A DNA stretch of 44,627 bases from contig CAIUMH010000048.1 in NCBI GenBank assembly GCA_903900235.1, positions 1 to 44,627 on the forward strand, read 5' to 3'. Both the position numbers and the translations under genes were made by a program. Shown here one piece after another: positions 34,911-43,749 of this stretch; the stretch's first letter is position 1; each line of letters begins with the position of its first letter. The notes beneath the pieces are model-generated. The model made no database searches. It was given only the letters and a program-made list of their open reading frames with translations, and was not told where the DNA came from. Source of the DNA: an uncultured Actinomycetes bacterium (GTDB lineage Bacteria; Actinomycetota; Acidimicrobiia; Acidimicrobiales; RAAP-2).

Positions 34911-37589
34911 TCATCCCTTTGCTGCACCCCAACTTGTCCCCCATGCCAGCGAGACCTTGAGCGGCACGGCCAGCGAGGCGGCGCCCATGAGTTCTTCGAG
35001 TGTGGCCGTCTCGACGCGTGCGTGCTCCTCGGGTGGTGCCTCGACGAGAACCTCGTCATGAATCTGGAGCACGATTCGGGCCTCAAGGCCCTCCCGAATG
35101 AGTCGATCATCGAGTCGAACCAGGGCCACCTTGAAGATGTCGGCGGCGAGGCCCTGGATTCCAGCATTCATAGCCTGGCGTTCCGCGGCCGCACGCACCG
35201 CTCCATTCTTGGCGTCGAGATCTCTAAGTGGCCTGATCCGACCCAACTCGGTCCTCGTCTGAAGCGTCTCTCGTGCCTCGATCACCGCCTGATCCATGTA
35301 GCTGCGCAGCCCCGGGAATGCTGCGAAGTAGCGATCCATAATCTCCCTCGCCTCGGCGACGTTGCCACCAAGGCGCTGAGCGAGGCCAAAGGCCTCCATT
35401 CCATAGGCCAGCCCGTACGAGACCATCTTTGCCCGCTCGCGCTGCTCAGGGGTGACGTGCTCGGTGGTGATCCCGTAGACGCTGGCGGCGATCGAACGAT
35501 GGATGTCCTCTTCCGTAGAGAAGGCCGCCAGCAAGCCTTCATCACCCGACAGGTGTGCAATGACCCGGAGTTCCACTTGGTCGTAGTCGGCTGCGAGCAG
35601 CGACCAGCCACTCGTTGGGATGAACGCCCTGCGGAATCGCCGACCCTCCTGCGACCGAACGGGGATGTTGTGCAGGTTCGGCCGCTCAGAACTGAGCCGG
35701 CCGGTGCGTGCCACAGTCTGGCGGAATGTGGCATGAATCCGCCCGTCGGGAGCAACTTCTGCCAGTAGCGACTCGCCATAGGTCGAACGGAGTTTCTCAA
35801 TCTCCCGGTAGTCCAGGATCGCTTCGATGATCGGATGCTCGCCTCGGAGGGCTTCGAGGACTGAGGCATTCGTCGAATACCCGGTCTTGGTCTTCTTGCC
35901 GCGGGTCAATCCCAGTTCGTCGAAGAGCACCGTTTGGAGCTGCTGCGTCGAATTCACCTTGAACGGATGACCAGCCAAGTCCTGGACCCGCTGCTCGAGT
36001 TGTCCGACCCGACTCGTCAAGTCGGCGGAGATCGCTCGCAGCTCGTCGAGATCGACGGCGATACCGCGATCTTCCATGCGAGCCAGAACTCGGACAAGCG
36101 GAAGCTCGACGTCGCGGTAGAGAGCGGTCAGGCCTGCGTCGGCGAGTTTCGGATCAAGTGCGGCCGTGAGGCGATCGACCACCACCGCCGACAGTGCCAA
36201 CACCTCTTCATCGGGCCTGGCATCAAGAGACAGCTGACCGGTGCCGCCGAGGTCGGAGGTATCGATTTCCGGCAGATACCGCCGAGCCATCGTGGCGAGG
36301 TCATAGTCGCCCAACGATGCATCGAGCAGGTAGCCGGCAATACCGACATCCCCATCGGGGACCATGGGTTCGATTCCGATGGCAAGGCTCTGGCGTAGGA
36401 CTCGCTTCGCATCATCCGAACGCACCGGACCTCGGGACCCGAGGGCCGCCACCCACCGCTCGGCCGCCGTCGAAACAATCGCCACCTCGGTGGACCCGGG
36501 AACCAGCACCGCGAGCTTCTCGGCATCCTCGCTCAGGACGGCGACATGGGCTGATCCGTCACAGTCGTCAAGGATTCCAGACGCTGCCTCGGCTGAGACC
36601 ACCGTGATCGAAACCTCCTCGGTTTCCACACGCTCAGGCATGACCGTGGTGAAGCTGAGTCCAGACGATGCCTCATGGCCGACGCCGAGATGGCCTGCAT
36701 CGAGCATCTCCGCCACGCGTCGCCAAGCGCCGCGCATCTCGAGCCGCTCGAACAATTCCTGGACGTCGCCTCGATACCATCCGCCCATCTCAAGGTCCAT
36801 TGGATCAACCGCAAGAGGAACGTCTCTCACCAGCGTCATCACGGCGAGATTGGTACGAGCCAGCGTCTCGTTGGCGGCCATGTTCTCGCGCAGCTTTGGG
36901 GTCAGCTCATCGAGGTGGGCAAAGATGCCGTCGAGATCTCCATAGGAGGTGAGCATCTTCGCTGCAGTCTTCTCCCCGACACCGGGGACTCCCGGCAGGT
37001 TGTCCGAACTGTCACCGCGCATGGCGGCCAGCATGGGATAACGCTGTGGCTCAATTCCGGTGCGCTCGATGATCCCGGCCTCGTCATAGAGCGCGTAGTC
37101 ACTGACCCCGCGTTTGTTGTAGAGCACCCGCACATACGGGTCCTCCACCAACTGGAAGCAATCTCGGTCGCCCGTCACCACCACCACCGGCCGCTGCTCG
37201 TCGCGTGAGCGGGTGGCAAGGGTAGCCAGCACGTCATCGGCCTCGAAGTCGGGGCAACTCACCAGGGGGATCCCAAGACAGCGGACGAGATCGCGAATCA
37301 TGTCGAATTGAGGGAGAAGGTCCTGTGGCGTCTCGGCTCGACCTCCCTTGTACTCCTCAACCATGGCGTCACGGAACGTCCCCCCGGGCAGATCGAAGGC
37401 CACTGCCAGTGCTCCGGGCCGATGGTCACGCACGATGCTCAGCAACATGTTGGTGAAGCCGTGCACTGCATTGGTCACAAGGCCGTCGGAAGTCGCCAGA
37501 TCCGGCGGCAGGGCGAAGTAGGCCCGAAAGGCCAACGACATCCCGTCAAGGAGAAAGAGCTCCCCCTCCTTCACGGTGGTGTCGGCCAT
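34911..37589 (-). CDS. polA: DNA polymerase I
   Basis: Family A polymerase for repair synthesis and primer removal, 892 residues. The N-terminal 5' nuclease has LLDGMSLAFRAYF, DFEADDVLATLA, VTGDRDCFQLV and the helix-hairpin-helix GVPGVGEKTAAKML. The middle 3'-5' exonuclease domain lacks the DxE pair, so proofreading is probably absent. The polymerase domain has motif A YDQVELRVIAHLS, motif B RAKMVSYGLAYGMEAFGL, and motif C IHDEVLVE. The motif B aromatic is Tyr, as in mycobacterial Pol I, rather than the Phe of E. coli. ATG 37589 shares a base with the regulator's stop. Confidence 0.98.
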   Translation of the reverse strand: MADTTVKEGELFLLDGMSLAFRAYFALPPDLATSDGLVTNAVHGFTNMLLSIVRDHRPGALAVAFDLPGGTFRDAMVEEYKGGRAETPQDLLPQFDMIRDLVRCLGIPLVSCPDFEADDVLATLATRSRDEQRPVVVVTGDRDCFQLVEDPYVRVLYNKRGVSDYALYDEAGIIERTGIEPQRYPMLAAMRGDSSDNLPGVPGVGEKTAAKMLTSYGDLDGIFAHLDELTPKLRENMAANETLARTNLAVMTLVRDVPLAVDPMDLEMGGWYRGDVQELFERLEMRGAWRRVAEMLDAGHLGVGHEASSGLSFTTVMPERVETEEVSITVVSAEAASGILDDCDGSAHVAVLSEDAEKLAVLVPGSTEVAIVSTAAERWVAALGSRGPVRSDDAKRVLRQSLAIGIEPMVPDGDVGIAGYLLDASLGDYDLATMARRYLPEIDTSDLGGTGQLSLDARPDEEVLALSAVVVDRLTAALDPKLADAGLTALYRDVELPLVRVLARMEDRGIAVDLDELRAISADLTSRVGQLEQRVQDLAGHPFKVNSTQQLQTVLFDELGLTRGKKTKTGYSTNASVLEALRGEHPIIEAILDYREIEKLRSTYGESLLAEVAPDGRIHATFRQTVARTGRLSSERPNLHNIPVRSQEGRRFRRAFIPTSGWSLLAADYDQVELRVIAHLSGDEGLLAAFSTEEDIHRSIAASVYGITTEHVTPEQRERAKMVSYGLAYGMEAFGLAQRLGGNVAEAREIMDRYFAAFPGLRSYMDQAVIEARETLQTRTELGRIRPLRDLDAKNGAVRAAAERQAMNAGIQGLAADIFKVALVRLDDRLIREGLEARIVLQIHDEVLVEAPPEEHARVETATLEELMGAASLAVPLKVSLAWGTSWGAAKG

Positions 37590-38188
37590 CAGGTGGAAGT
37601 CGGAGGAGGATCGACGATTGCCGCTGCGATGTCTCGCATGCGGGTCCTCGACTGCATGGCCTTCTGCTGGATCGTCGAGAACGCCTGCTCTTCGGAGAGC
37701 CCGTCACGTTCCATGAGAATTTGTTTGGCCTCGTCGACGAGCCGACGCGTCTCGATCTTGTCCTCAGAGCCGCCGGGGGTCTCGTTGCCCAGATCTGCGT
37801 CGATCACCCGATCCTCCTGTGCCCGAGCCAGCACGCCTTCAATGGCGGGGATCAGCTCCGCCTTTCGGAAGGGCTTCACAAGGTAGGCGGCCACGCCCGC
37901 CTCGCGAGCATCTTGGATCAGATCCCGCTGGCTAAAAGCCGTGAGCAGAAGCACTGCTGTTGACTGGTCGGCCAAAATTGCCTTCGCGGCTGTGATGCCA
38001 TCGGTGCCGGGCATCTTGATGTCGAGGATTGCGAGATCTGGCTGATGGTGCGCCACCAAACTGACAGCCTCATCGCCACGACCGGTCTCCGCCACCACAT
38101 CGTAACCAGCCTCCTCGAGGATCTCCTTGAGGTCGAGCCGGATGATGGCCTCGTCATCTGCGATGACGATTCGCGGGGCATGTTCCAT
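37589..38188 (-). CDS. pdtaR: ANTAR-domain response regulator (PdtaR-like)
   Basis: A 199-residue two-domain regulator that acts on RNA. The receiver domain has the acidic pair at D11-D12, phospho-acceptor D56 in AILDIKMPG, the conserved Thr in LLTAFS and the Lys in YLVKPF. The C-terminal ANTAR helices include RRLVDEAKQILMERDGLSEEQAFSTIQ and KAMQSRTRMRDIAAAI. ANTAR proteins bind paired RNA hairpins and act as antiterminators. The matching kinase is not in the window. ATG 38188 has a GGAGG site inside the end of the upstream small gene. pdtaR next to polA is a known actinobacterial arrangement. Confidence 0.9.
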   Translation of the reverse strand: MEHAPRIVIADDEAIIRLDLKEILEEAGYDVVAETGRGDEAVSLVAHHQPDLAILDIKMPGTDGITAAKAILADQSTAVLLLTAFSQRDLIQDAREAGVAAYLVKPFRKAELIPAIEGVLARAQEDRVIDADLGNETPGGSEDKIETRRLVDEAKQILMERDGLSEEQAFSTIQQKAMQSRTRMRDIAAAIVDPPPTST

Positions 38189-38478
38189 CAGACCTCCACT
38201 ACCAACTGCTCGATTAGTCGATCGCGCTCGGACTCGAGTGCGTGCAGCGAGACGAACGCATGATCACGAGCCCGGTGAGCAAGATTGGCGTGACGTGAAG
38301 CCTCGGCATGCTCCTTTTCGGCAAGTGGTGTCTCGCTGATCAGTGCTCGGACCCTGAGATCTGAGACCTCATCGTCGGCGACAGCGATCTGCTCATCAAG
38401 GATAACGATCTCGGCGCGCAGCGCCGTGATCCTTCCCTGGAGGTCTTGGAGTCTTCTTCTGAGCACTGACTGACGCAC
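38188..38478 (-). CDS. small coiled-coil protein, unknown function
   Basis: A 96-residue protein I do not recognise. It is rich in Leu, Arg, Glu and Ala with heptad-like spacing throughout, so mostly alpha-helical and probably a coiled coil. There is no membrane segment. The start is GTG 38478 and its stop overlaps the start of the ANTAR regulator (TGATG). It follows menC by 9 bp. Translational coupling to the regulator suggests the two products are needed together, but no function is evident. Confidence 0.7.
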   Translation of the reverse strand: MRQSVLRRRLQDLQGRITALRAEIVILDEQIAVADDEVSDLRVRALISETPLAEKEHAEASRHANLAHRARDHAFVSLHALESERDRLIEQLVVEV

Positions 38479-38487
38479 GACTGCATC

Positions 38488-39642
38488 CTAGAGGCCGGGA
38501 CGGCGATGCTCCCATCGCACTTCGGCGACCGTGCGATCTGGCCATGGACCCACCCCTGGTTCATCGAAGAGGGGCTGGCTGCCTCCCTCTGGCCCGTTCT
38601 GGTGACAAGGATCTTCGACGAGGTAGGTGCCAGCGCTCACCACATCGCCGATGAGCGTGGCCTCCGGTCGGCCAGCCAAGGCGCCGAGTGCCGAGCGGCC
38701 GAGTCCCGCTTCGAACATCCCCCCGACAAAGCAGTCCACTCCATGCATCTGGGCCTCACCGAGAGCCCGCAACGCTGCACGGATCCCGCCGAGTCGTCCC
38801 GGTTTAATGCACAAGACGCCACAAGCCTGATAGCGAAGCGCGTCACGGACGACCCGGGGTGTCGACAGTGTCTCGTCGAGGCACAGCGGCGTGCTGATCT
38901 GCTGTGCCAATGACGCGCTCGCCGCAAGGTCGGTCGTCCCCAGTGGCTCCTCGATGCAGGCCAGACCAAGCCCGTCGATACCATGCAACACCTTGAGGCC
39001 CTGAGACCCGCCGAGGCTGCCGTTGGCATCCGCCTGCAACAGGGCCTCCGGTGCGGCCCTGCGCAGTGCACTCAATGGTTCGAGTGCCCACGAGGGGTCT
39101 ACTTTGACCCGGAGCCGAGATGCACCATTCGTCAGTGCATCGAGAGCATCAGCCACAAAGGTGTCGATCGAACGATCCGCCGGGATGCCGCGAAGTGCCC
39201 CGAAGGCGACAGATGAACCCCCAACCTCAAGCCAGCGAGCCAGCGACAACCCGGCGGCTCGCAGTTCCGCATCCAAGACGGCCATCTCCAGAGCTGCTGC
39301 TGCCTGGCGATCAACCGCTGAGGCTGGGCCGAGAACTGCAATGGCGTGGCTTGGTGGACAGTCGCCGCCTCTCGCTCGAGCGGCTTCGAACAGGCGAGGT
39401 GACCACTGCTCCTCAATCGACCGCAGCACGAGGTCGAGCCGGGGGTCAGTGCCTACCGTTTGATCCATCGCTGCGATCTCACCAAAGCCTTCTGCTCCGC
39501 TGCACCGCACCCTGACGAAACCAATCCGACGGACTTGATGGTTGTGCAACGACGAAACAATGGGTGAGGCCAGTGCACACGAAGCCACCCAAAGCTCCAC
39601 CGATTCAAGTGTTCCCACCCCCTCAAGGCCGGCGGGTATCAT
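38488..39642 (-). CDS. menC: o-succinylbenzoate synthase (MenC), enolase superfamily
   Basis: Likely dehydrates SHCHC to o-succinylbenzoate in menaquinone synthesis. The protein has up to 384 residues with a capping domain and TIM barrel. Active-site positions are readable: Lys in LRVKVD, metal ligands in LQADANGS, IEEPLG and LCLDETLS, and the second catalytic Lys in CIKPGRLGG. The segment GGMFEAGLGRSA is typical of MenC. The first of the usual KxK pair is Arg here. The start is uncertain: ATG 39642 lies 10 bp from an opposite-strand tRNA with no ribosome site, and GTG 39618 or 39600 are alternatives. An acylamino-acid racemase activity cannot be excluded. Confidence 0.78.
   Translation of the reverse strand: MIPAGLEGVGTLESVELWVASCALASPIVSSLHNHQVRRIGFVRVRCSGAEGFGEIAAMDQTVGTDPRLDLVLRSIEEQWSPRLFEAARARGGDCPPSHAIAVLGPASAVDRQAAAALEMAVLDAELRAAGLSLARWLEVGGSSVAFGALRGIPADRSIDTFVADALDALTNGASRLRVKVDPSWALEPLSALRRAAPEALLQADANGSLGGSQGLKVLHGIDGLGLACIEEPLGTTDLAASASLAQQISTPLCLDETLSTPRVVRDALRYQACGVLCIKPGRLGGIRAALRALGEAQMHGVDCFVGGMFEAGLGRSALGALAGRPEATLIGDVVSAGTYLVEDPCHQNGPEGGSQPLFDEPGVGPWPDRTVAEVRWEHRRPGL
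39637..39642 (+). promoter_or_regulatory. -10 element for tRNA-Leu(CAA)
   Basis: TATCAT ends 9 bp before the mature tRNA start, a plausible -10 for a short leader. The -35 is not convincing. It overlaps the ATG 39642 candidate start of menC on the other strand. Confidence 0.35.
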
Positions 39643-39651
39643 CGTCGTCTG

Positions 39652-39735
39652 GCCCGGATGGCGGAATCGGCAGACGCGACGGATTCAAAATCCGTTGTCC
39701 TTAGTGGCGTGCGGGTTCGAGTCCCGCTCCGGGCA
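39652..39735 (+). tRNA. tRNA-Leu (anticodon CAA)
   Basis: Class II cloverleaf: acceptor GCCCGGA with TCCGGGC, D arm, anticodon stem ACGGA/TCCGT around loop TTCAAAA, a long variable arm, and T stem GCGGG/CCCGC. Anticodon CAA decodes UUG. The discriminator is A and CCA is not encoded. It is on the strand opposite to both neighbours, 9 bp from menC and 4 bp from the nitrilase stop. Confidence 0.96.
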
Positions 39736-39739
39736 CCCA

Positions 39740-40525
39740 TCACTCTCGAGCAAGCCGACGGCTTGAGAGCACTGGCAGTGTGGTTCGAACTCGATCGAGT
39801 TCATCGATTTCGAGGTATGCCTGGATCAGCCCGGGAGACGCCTGCGCCTGAGCGAGGATCTCGCCGCTCGGTCCCACGATGCTCGAGTGACCGCAATACC
39901 GGGGCCCCGGTTGGGCTGCGGCGACCACAAACGAGGTGTTCTCAATGGCGCGAGCAGCGAGCAGGGTCTGCCACTGCTCGAGCTTTCGAGGACCTGGTAC
40001 CCATGCGGCACCCAGCACCAGCACTTGGGCGCCATCGTCGACTAGCGCAGCGCTGAGTTCAGGGAAACGAAGATCGAAGCACGTCAAGATCCCCACCTTG
40101 GTATCGCCAACCTGCACCACCACAAGGCCGCTTCGATCACCCGTTCCCGCCGAGATGCCCGCCGATTCGACGAACCCCAGAGCGTCATAGAGATGCATCT
40201 TGCGATAAGCGCCGACGAGCTCCCCTCGTGCTACCACCACGGTGGTGTTGTAGGGACGGCCGTCGACCCCCGAGTCCTCGAACATGCCCGCAACAATCGT
40301 TGCTCCACCCTGCGAAAGATCAGCCAGCAGGCCCACGAACGGGCCATCAAGGCGCTCACTTGAGCCGGCGAGCGGTCCAGGAGCGTCACCGAACGCCAGC
40401 ATCGAAGCCTCGGGAAGCACGACCAGATCTGGACATCCGTCGATCGTCTCGATCAAGCCCCTGATGGCAGTTCGGTTGACTGACTGGTCTTCACCCGATG
40501 CCCACTGGACTGCGACGACCTTCAC
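39740..40525 (-). CDS. carbon-nitrogen hydrolase (nitrilase superfamily amidase)
   Basis: A 261-residue cytosolic amidase of the nitrilase superfamily, closest in pattern to Nit1/omega-amidase-like members. The catalytic triad is visible: Glu39 in LVVLPEAS, Lys in YRKMHLYD, and Cys in ILTCFDLRFPE. I place the start at GTG 40525 (VKVVAVQ), where family proteins normally begin. The frame extends to 40666 but that part overlaps the fabD promoter and start. Substrate is not determined; repair of deaminated glutathione is one possibility. The stop is next to the tRNA, and menC follows on the same strand. Confidence 0.87.
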   Translation of the reverse strand: MKVVAVQWASGEDQSVNRTAIRGLIETIDGCPDLVVLPEASMLAFGDAPGPLAGSSERLDGPFVGLLADLSQGGATIVAGMFEDSGVDGRPYNTTVVVARGELVGAYRKMHLYDALGFVESAGISAGTGDRSGLVVVQVGDTKVGILTCFDLRFPELSAALVDDGAQVLVLGAAWVPGPRKLEQWQTLLAARAIENTSFVVAAAQPGPRYCGHSSIVGPSGEILAQAQASPGLIQAYLEIDELDRVRTTLPVLSSRRLARE

Positions 40526-40597
40526 CTCCCCGAACCTACCCGCCTGAGGGCGCAGTGATCGTGGCAGACTCGATGCAGCACGAAGGAGGTTGCAGCC

Positions 40598-41503
40598 ATG
40601 ATCGTCGGACTGTTTCCCGGGCAGGGTTCCCTGCGTCCGGGCATGGGCGAACCGTGGATGGACCATCCTTCGGCGGTCGTCATCGCCCAGGTGGCGAACG
40701 TCACAGGGGTCGATGTCCCGCGGCTCCTCACCACGGCTCCCCTCGAGGAACTCGTCAGGACCGACAACGCGCAGTTGGCCACCTTCGCTCTGAGCTCAAC
40801 CATTGCCCATGCTGTCGCCCAATCGGGTGTCGATCTCGATCTCGTGGTCGGACACAGCCTCGGCGAGTACAGCGCCCTCGCCGCATCCGACATCGTGTCG
40901 CTCGAGCAGGGAGCACTTCTCGTCCATCAACGTGGATTGGCCATGGCCGCAGCAGCCCTGCTCGAGGAGGGTTCCATGCTGGCGGTCCTCGGCACCGACG
41001 ATGACACGCTGGCGAACGCCCTCGAGGCCTTCCCACGCGTCGTGGTGGCCAATCGAAATGCTCCCGGCCAAATCGTCGTAGCCGGCCCGAGTTCCGACTT
41101 GGCAACGTTGAGTGACAAGGCCCGCTCGCTGGGTCTCCGAAAGGTGATTCCCCTTGAGGTCGGCGGTGCATTCCACTCGCCGCTCATGGCACCGGCGGCC
41201 GAAGCGCTCTCGGGCGCTCTCGATTCCACGGTCTGGGCTCGAGGTCGCATTCACGTCGTCGCCAATGTTGACGCCACCGCTCATGATGGAACGGCCCCGT
41301 GGTCAACACTTCTCGCAGAGCAGTTGACCGCACCCGTGGAGTTCTCCCGATCGATCGGTGAACTCACTGGTGATCCTCGCTTCGTCGAGATGGGACCAGG
41401 GGGGATCCTGTCGGGACTCGTCGGCCGGATCCGCAGAGGCAGCACGGTCGACGGTGTCGCAACGCCCGACGATCTTGCAGCGCTTGAGGTGCTCCGTGGC
41501 TGA
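40598..41503 (+). CDS. fabD: malonyl-CoA:ACP transacylase
   Basis: Loads malonate onto acyl carrier protein for type II fatty-acid synthesis. The 301-residue protein has FPGQGS at the start (oxyanion-hole Gln), the nucleophile Ser87 in GHSLGEY, Arg in HQRGLAM, and catalytic His193 in GGAFHSPLM. ATG 40598 has a strong AAGGAGG 8 nt upstream. It is divergent from the nitrilase gene and opens the fabD-fabG-acpP-fabF cluster. The stop lies inside the start region of fabG. Confidence 0.95.
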   Translation: MIVGLFPGQGSLRPGMGEPWMDHPSAVVIAQVANVTGVDVPRLLTTAPLEELVRTDNAQLATFALSSTIAHAVAQSGVDLDLVVGHSLGEYSALAASDIVSLEQGALLVHQRGLAMAAAALLEEGSMLAVLGTDDDTLANALEAFPRVVVANRNAPGQIVVAGPSSDLATLSDKARSLGLRKVIPLEVGGAFHSPLMAPAAEALSGALDSTVWARGRIHVVANVDATAHDGTAPWSTLLAEQLTAPVEFSRSIGELTGDPRFVEMGPGGILSGLVGRIRRGSTVDGVATPDDLAALEVLRG

Positions 41504-42218
41504 GTCCGACACCCAACGTATTGTCGTGGTCACCGGAGCCAGCAGGGGCATCGGTGCAGCTTGTGCCTCCGCGTTCCTCGCCAATGGTGATGTCGTGGTG
41601 GGGCTCTCACGCAGCCGTGGAACTACCCCCACAGGGGCTGAGTTCGTCACCTGCGACCTCACCGATCCAGCCAGTGTTGAAGATGCCTTTGACGAGGTCA
41701 CCAATCGCCATGGCCACATCGATGTCCTTGTGGCCAACGCCGGTATCACCCGGGACCAGCTTGCAATTCGGATGTCTGACGAAGATTTTTCGACAGTCAT
41801 CGACACCAACCTGCTTGGGACCTTCCGTTGCGCAAGGAGCGCACTGAAGCGGATGATCCGTCAACGCTCGGGCAGCATCATCATGGTCTCCTCCGTCGGA
41901 GCCTTCATGGGCCTCCCCGGTCAGGCCAACTATGCCGCGTCGAAGGCTGGCCTCGTGGGGATGGCGCGAGCCCTCGCTCGAGAAGTTGGCAGTCGTTCCA
42001 TCACGGTCAACGTGGTTGCCCCGGGTCTCATCGCCACCGAGATGACCGAGGTTCTCGGACAAGAGCGTGTCGAGGCGATGACCACTCAGGTCCCCCTCGG
42101 TCGCATCGGACAGGCGGAGGAGGTGGCATCGGCGGCAGTGTTCCTCGCCTCGGCCGGTGCGAGATACATCACGGGTGCGGTGCTGAGTATCGACGGTGGT
42201 CTCGGAATGGGCCACTAG
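41496..42218 (+). CDS. fabG: 3-oxoacyl-ACP reductase
   Basis: Short-chain dehydrogenase that reduces beta-ketoacyl-ACP with NADPH. From GTG 41496 the protein has 240 residues. It has TGASRGIG for cofactor binding, NAGITRD, and the Ser-Tyr-Lys triad in SSVGAFMGLPGQANYAASKAG. The C-terminal PGLIATEMTE and YITGAVLSIDGGLGM are typical of FabG. The start overlaps the fabD stop by 8 bp with GAGGTG upstream; the longer frame from 41358 lies inside fabD. In many bacteria fabH occupies this neighbourhood; no fabH is present here. Confidence 0.94.
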   Translation: MAESDTQRIVVVTGASRGIGAACASAFLANGDVVVGLSRSRGTTPTGAEFVTCDLTDPASVEDAFDEVTNRHGHIDVLVANAGITRDQLAIRMSDEDFSTVIDTNLLGTFRCARSALKRMIRQRSGSIIMVSSVGAFMGLPGQANYAASKAGLVGMARALAREVGSRSITVNVVAPGLIATEMTEVLGQERVEAMTTQVPLGRIGQAEEVASAAVFLASAGARYITGAVLSIDGGLGMGH

Positions 42219-42292
42219 CCACTTCCCCAGTCACCCGAGGCGCTACCGTCAAGAGCGAACAGGGGCCGTTCGGGCCTCAGGAAAGGACCACC

Positions 42293-42532
42293 ATGAGCGA
42301 CGATGCAACCTTTGAAAAGTTCCGGGCCTGTGCGGTCGAAGTACTGCAGGTATCCCCCGATGCCGTCGTGCTCGAGGCCTCCTTCTCAAAGGACCTTGAT
42401 GCCGACAGTCTTGACCTCGTCGAGCTCGTTATGGCCCTCGAAGAGGCGTTTGACGTCACTGTTGAGGAGAACGAGATCGAGGGCGTTGAGACCGTGGGGC
42501 AGGCCTATGACCTGATTTCCGCAAAACTCTGA
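42293..42532 (+). CDS. acpP: acyl carrier protein
   Basis: A 79-residue acidic carrier protein. The phosphopantetheine site is Ser39 in DADSLDLVEL. Helix II and III residues (MALEEAFDVTVEENEIEGVETVGQ) match the family. ATG 42293 has AAAGGA about 7 nt upstream; the longer frame from 41828 is antisense-free but lies within fabG. Its stop overlaps the fabF start (TGATG), so the two are coupled. Confidence 0.97.
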   Translation: MSDDATFEKFRACAVEVLQVSPDAVVLEASFSKDLDADSLDLVELVMALEEAFDVTVEENEIEGVETVGQAYDLISAKL

Positions 42533-43731
42533 TGCTCGTCGGTCACATTTCGGGAGAACCAGTCCACGGGTATCGGGTCGTGGTCACTGGCCTCGGCGCA
42601 CTCTCGTGTTGCGGTGTGGGAACCGAAGCGCTGTTCAACGGACTCCTCCAGGGAACGTTTTCTGAGGATCACAGGATTCCCGACTTCGATCCGGCCACGA
42701 TCTTCGGGCCCAAAGAGGTCCGGCGGGTCGACCGCTTTGCTCAGATCACCCTGGCCGCAGCCGTCGAAGCAATGGCGGACAGCGGTCTCGACGAGATGGA
42801 TCCAGATCGGGCTGCAGTGGTGATGGGAACGGGAATCGGAGGCATGGGGACACTCATTGCCCAGCAGCAAGTACTTGAGCAGCGAGGCGCGAACCGAGTC
42901 TCGCCCTTCTTGGCCCCGATGATCATGCCCAATGCGGGTGCCGCTCAGGTGGCCATGCGCTTCGGATGCCGTGGGCCGGTTGAAACCGTGACTACGGCCT
43001 GCGCGGCAGGAACACATTCCATCACCGCCGGAGCTCGGCTCGTCGCTTCGGGTCGGGCAGATGTGGCGATCGTCGGAGGAGGCGAGTCAGTCATGGAGGC
43101 CATCACCTTCGCTGGCTTCGGAAACATGACTGCTCTCTCGAACCAGGGGATCTCCCGACCATTCGATATCGATCGAGACGGGTTTGTGATGTCCGAGGGT
43201 GCCGGAGCTCTGGTCCTCGAACGATTCGACCACGCCACCGCCCGCGGAGCTCGCATCTATGGCGAGGTGATCGGTGCCGCTTCGACCGCCGACGCCTTCC
43301 ACATCACGGCACCTCGAGAGGACGGTTCAGGAGCTCGACGTTGCATGGAACTGGCGCTCGAAGATGCAGGGATCTCCACTCGTGACGTCGGAACCATCAA
43401 TGCACACGGAACGTCGACGCCGCTCAATGATCTGGCCGAGTCGGTTGCCATCGAGGCGCTCTTCGGAGACGAGAGCCCTCCAGTGACCTCGTGCAAGGGA
43501 GTGACCGGACACAGCCTCGGTGGAGCGGGTGCCCTCGAGGCCGTGGCTTCGCTCCTCACCATCGCCCGAGGGGTTATCCCGCCGACCGTCGGCCTCACGA
43601 CGGTCGATCCCGCCATCCATCTTGACGTCGTGAAGGGCGAAGCTCGTCCCCTCTCTGTGCCAGTCGTGCTCAGTAACTCCTTCGGCTTCGGAGGACACAA
43701 CGGCAGTCTGGTTTTTGCCGCCGCAACCTAG
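42532..43731 (+). CDS. fabF: 3-oxoacyl-ACP synthase II
   Basis: Condenses malonyl-ACP with the growing acyl-ACP. The 399-residue protein has the Cys-His-His triad: Cys157 in TACAAGTHS, His292 in NAHGTSTPLND, and His327 in GVTGHSLGG. The C-terminal SNSFGFGGHNGSLVF is also conserved. It starts at ATG 42532, overlapping acpP. An N-terminal extension of about 14 residues precedes the usual VVVTGLGALS. The gene converges on trpA across 18 bp with no visible terminator. Confidence 0.96.
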   Translation: MLVGHISGEPVHGYRVVVTGLGALSCCGVGTEALFNGLLQGTFSEDHRIPDFDPATIFGPKEVRRVDRFAQITLAAAVEAMADSGLDEMDPDRAAVVMGTGIGGMGTLIAQQQVLEQRGANRVSPFLAPMIMPNAGAAQVAMRFGCRGPVETVTTACAAGTHSITAGARLVASGRADVAIVGGGESVMEAITFAGFGNMTALSNQGISRPFDIDRDGFVMSEGAGALVLERFDHATARGARIYGEVIGAASTADAFHITAPREDGSGARRCMELALEDAGISTRDVGTINAHGTSTPLNDLAESVAIEALFGDESPPVTSCKGVTGHSLGGAGALEAVASLLTIARGVIPPTVGLTTVDPAIHLDVVKGEARPLSVPVVLSNSFGFGGHNGSLVFAAAT

Positions 43732-43749
43732 GAGCCAGCCAGGATCGGC

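Noticed and set aside
43732-43749. Terminator between fabF and trpA.
   Set aside because: Only 18 bp separate the stops and no stable hairpin is visible there.
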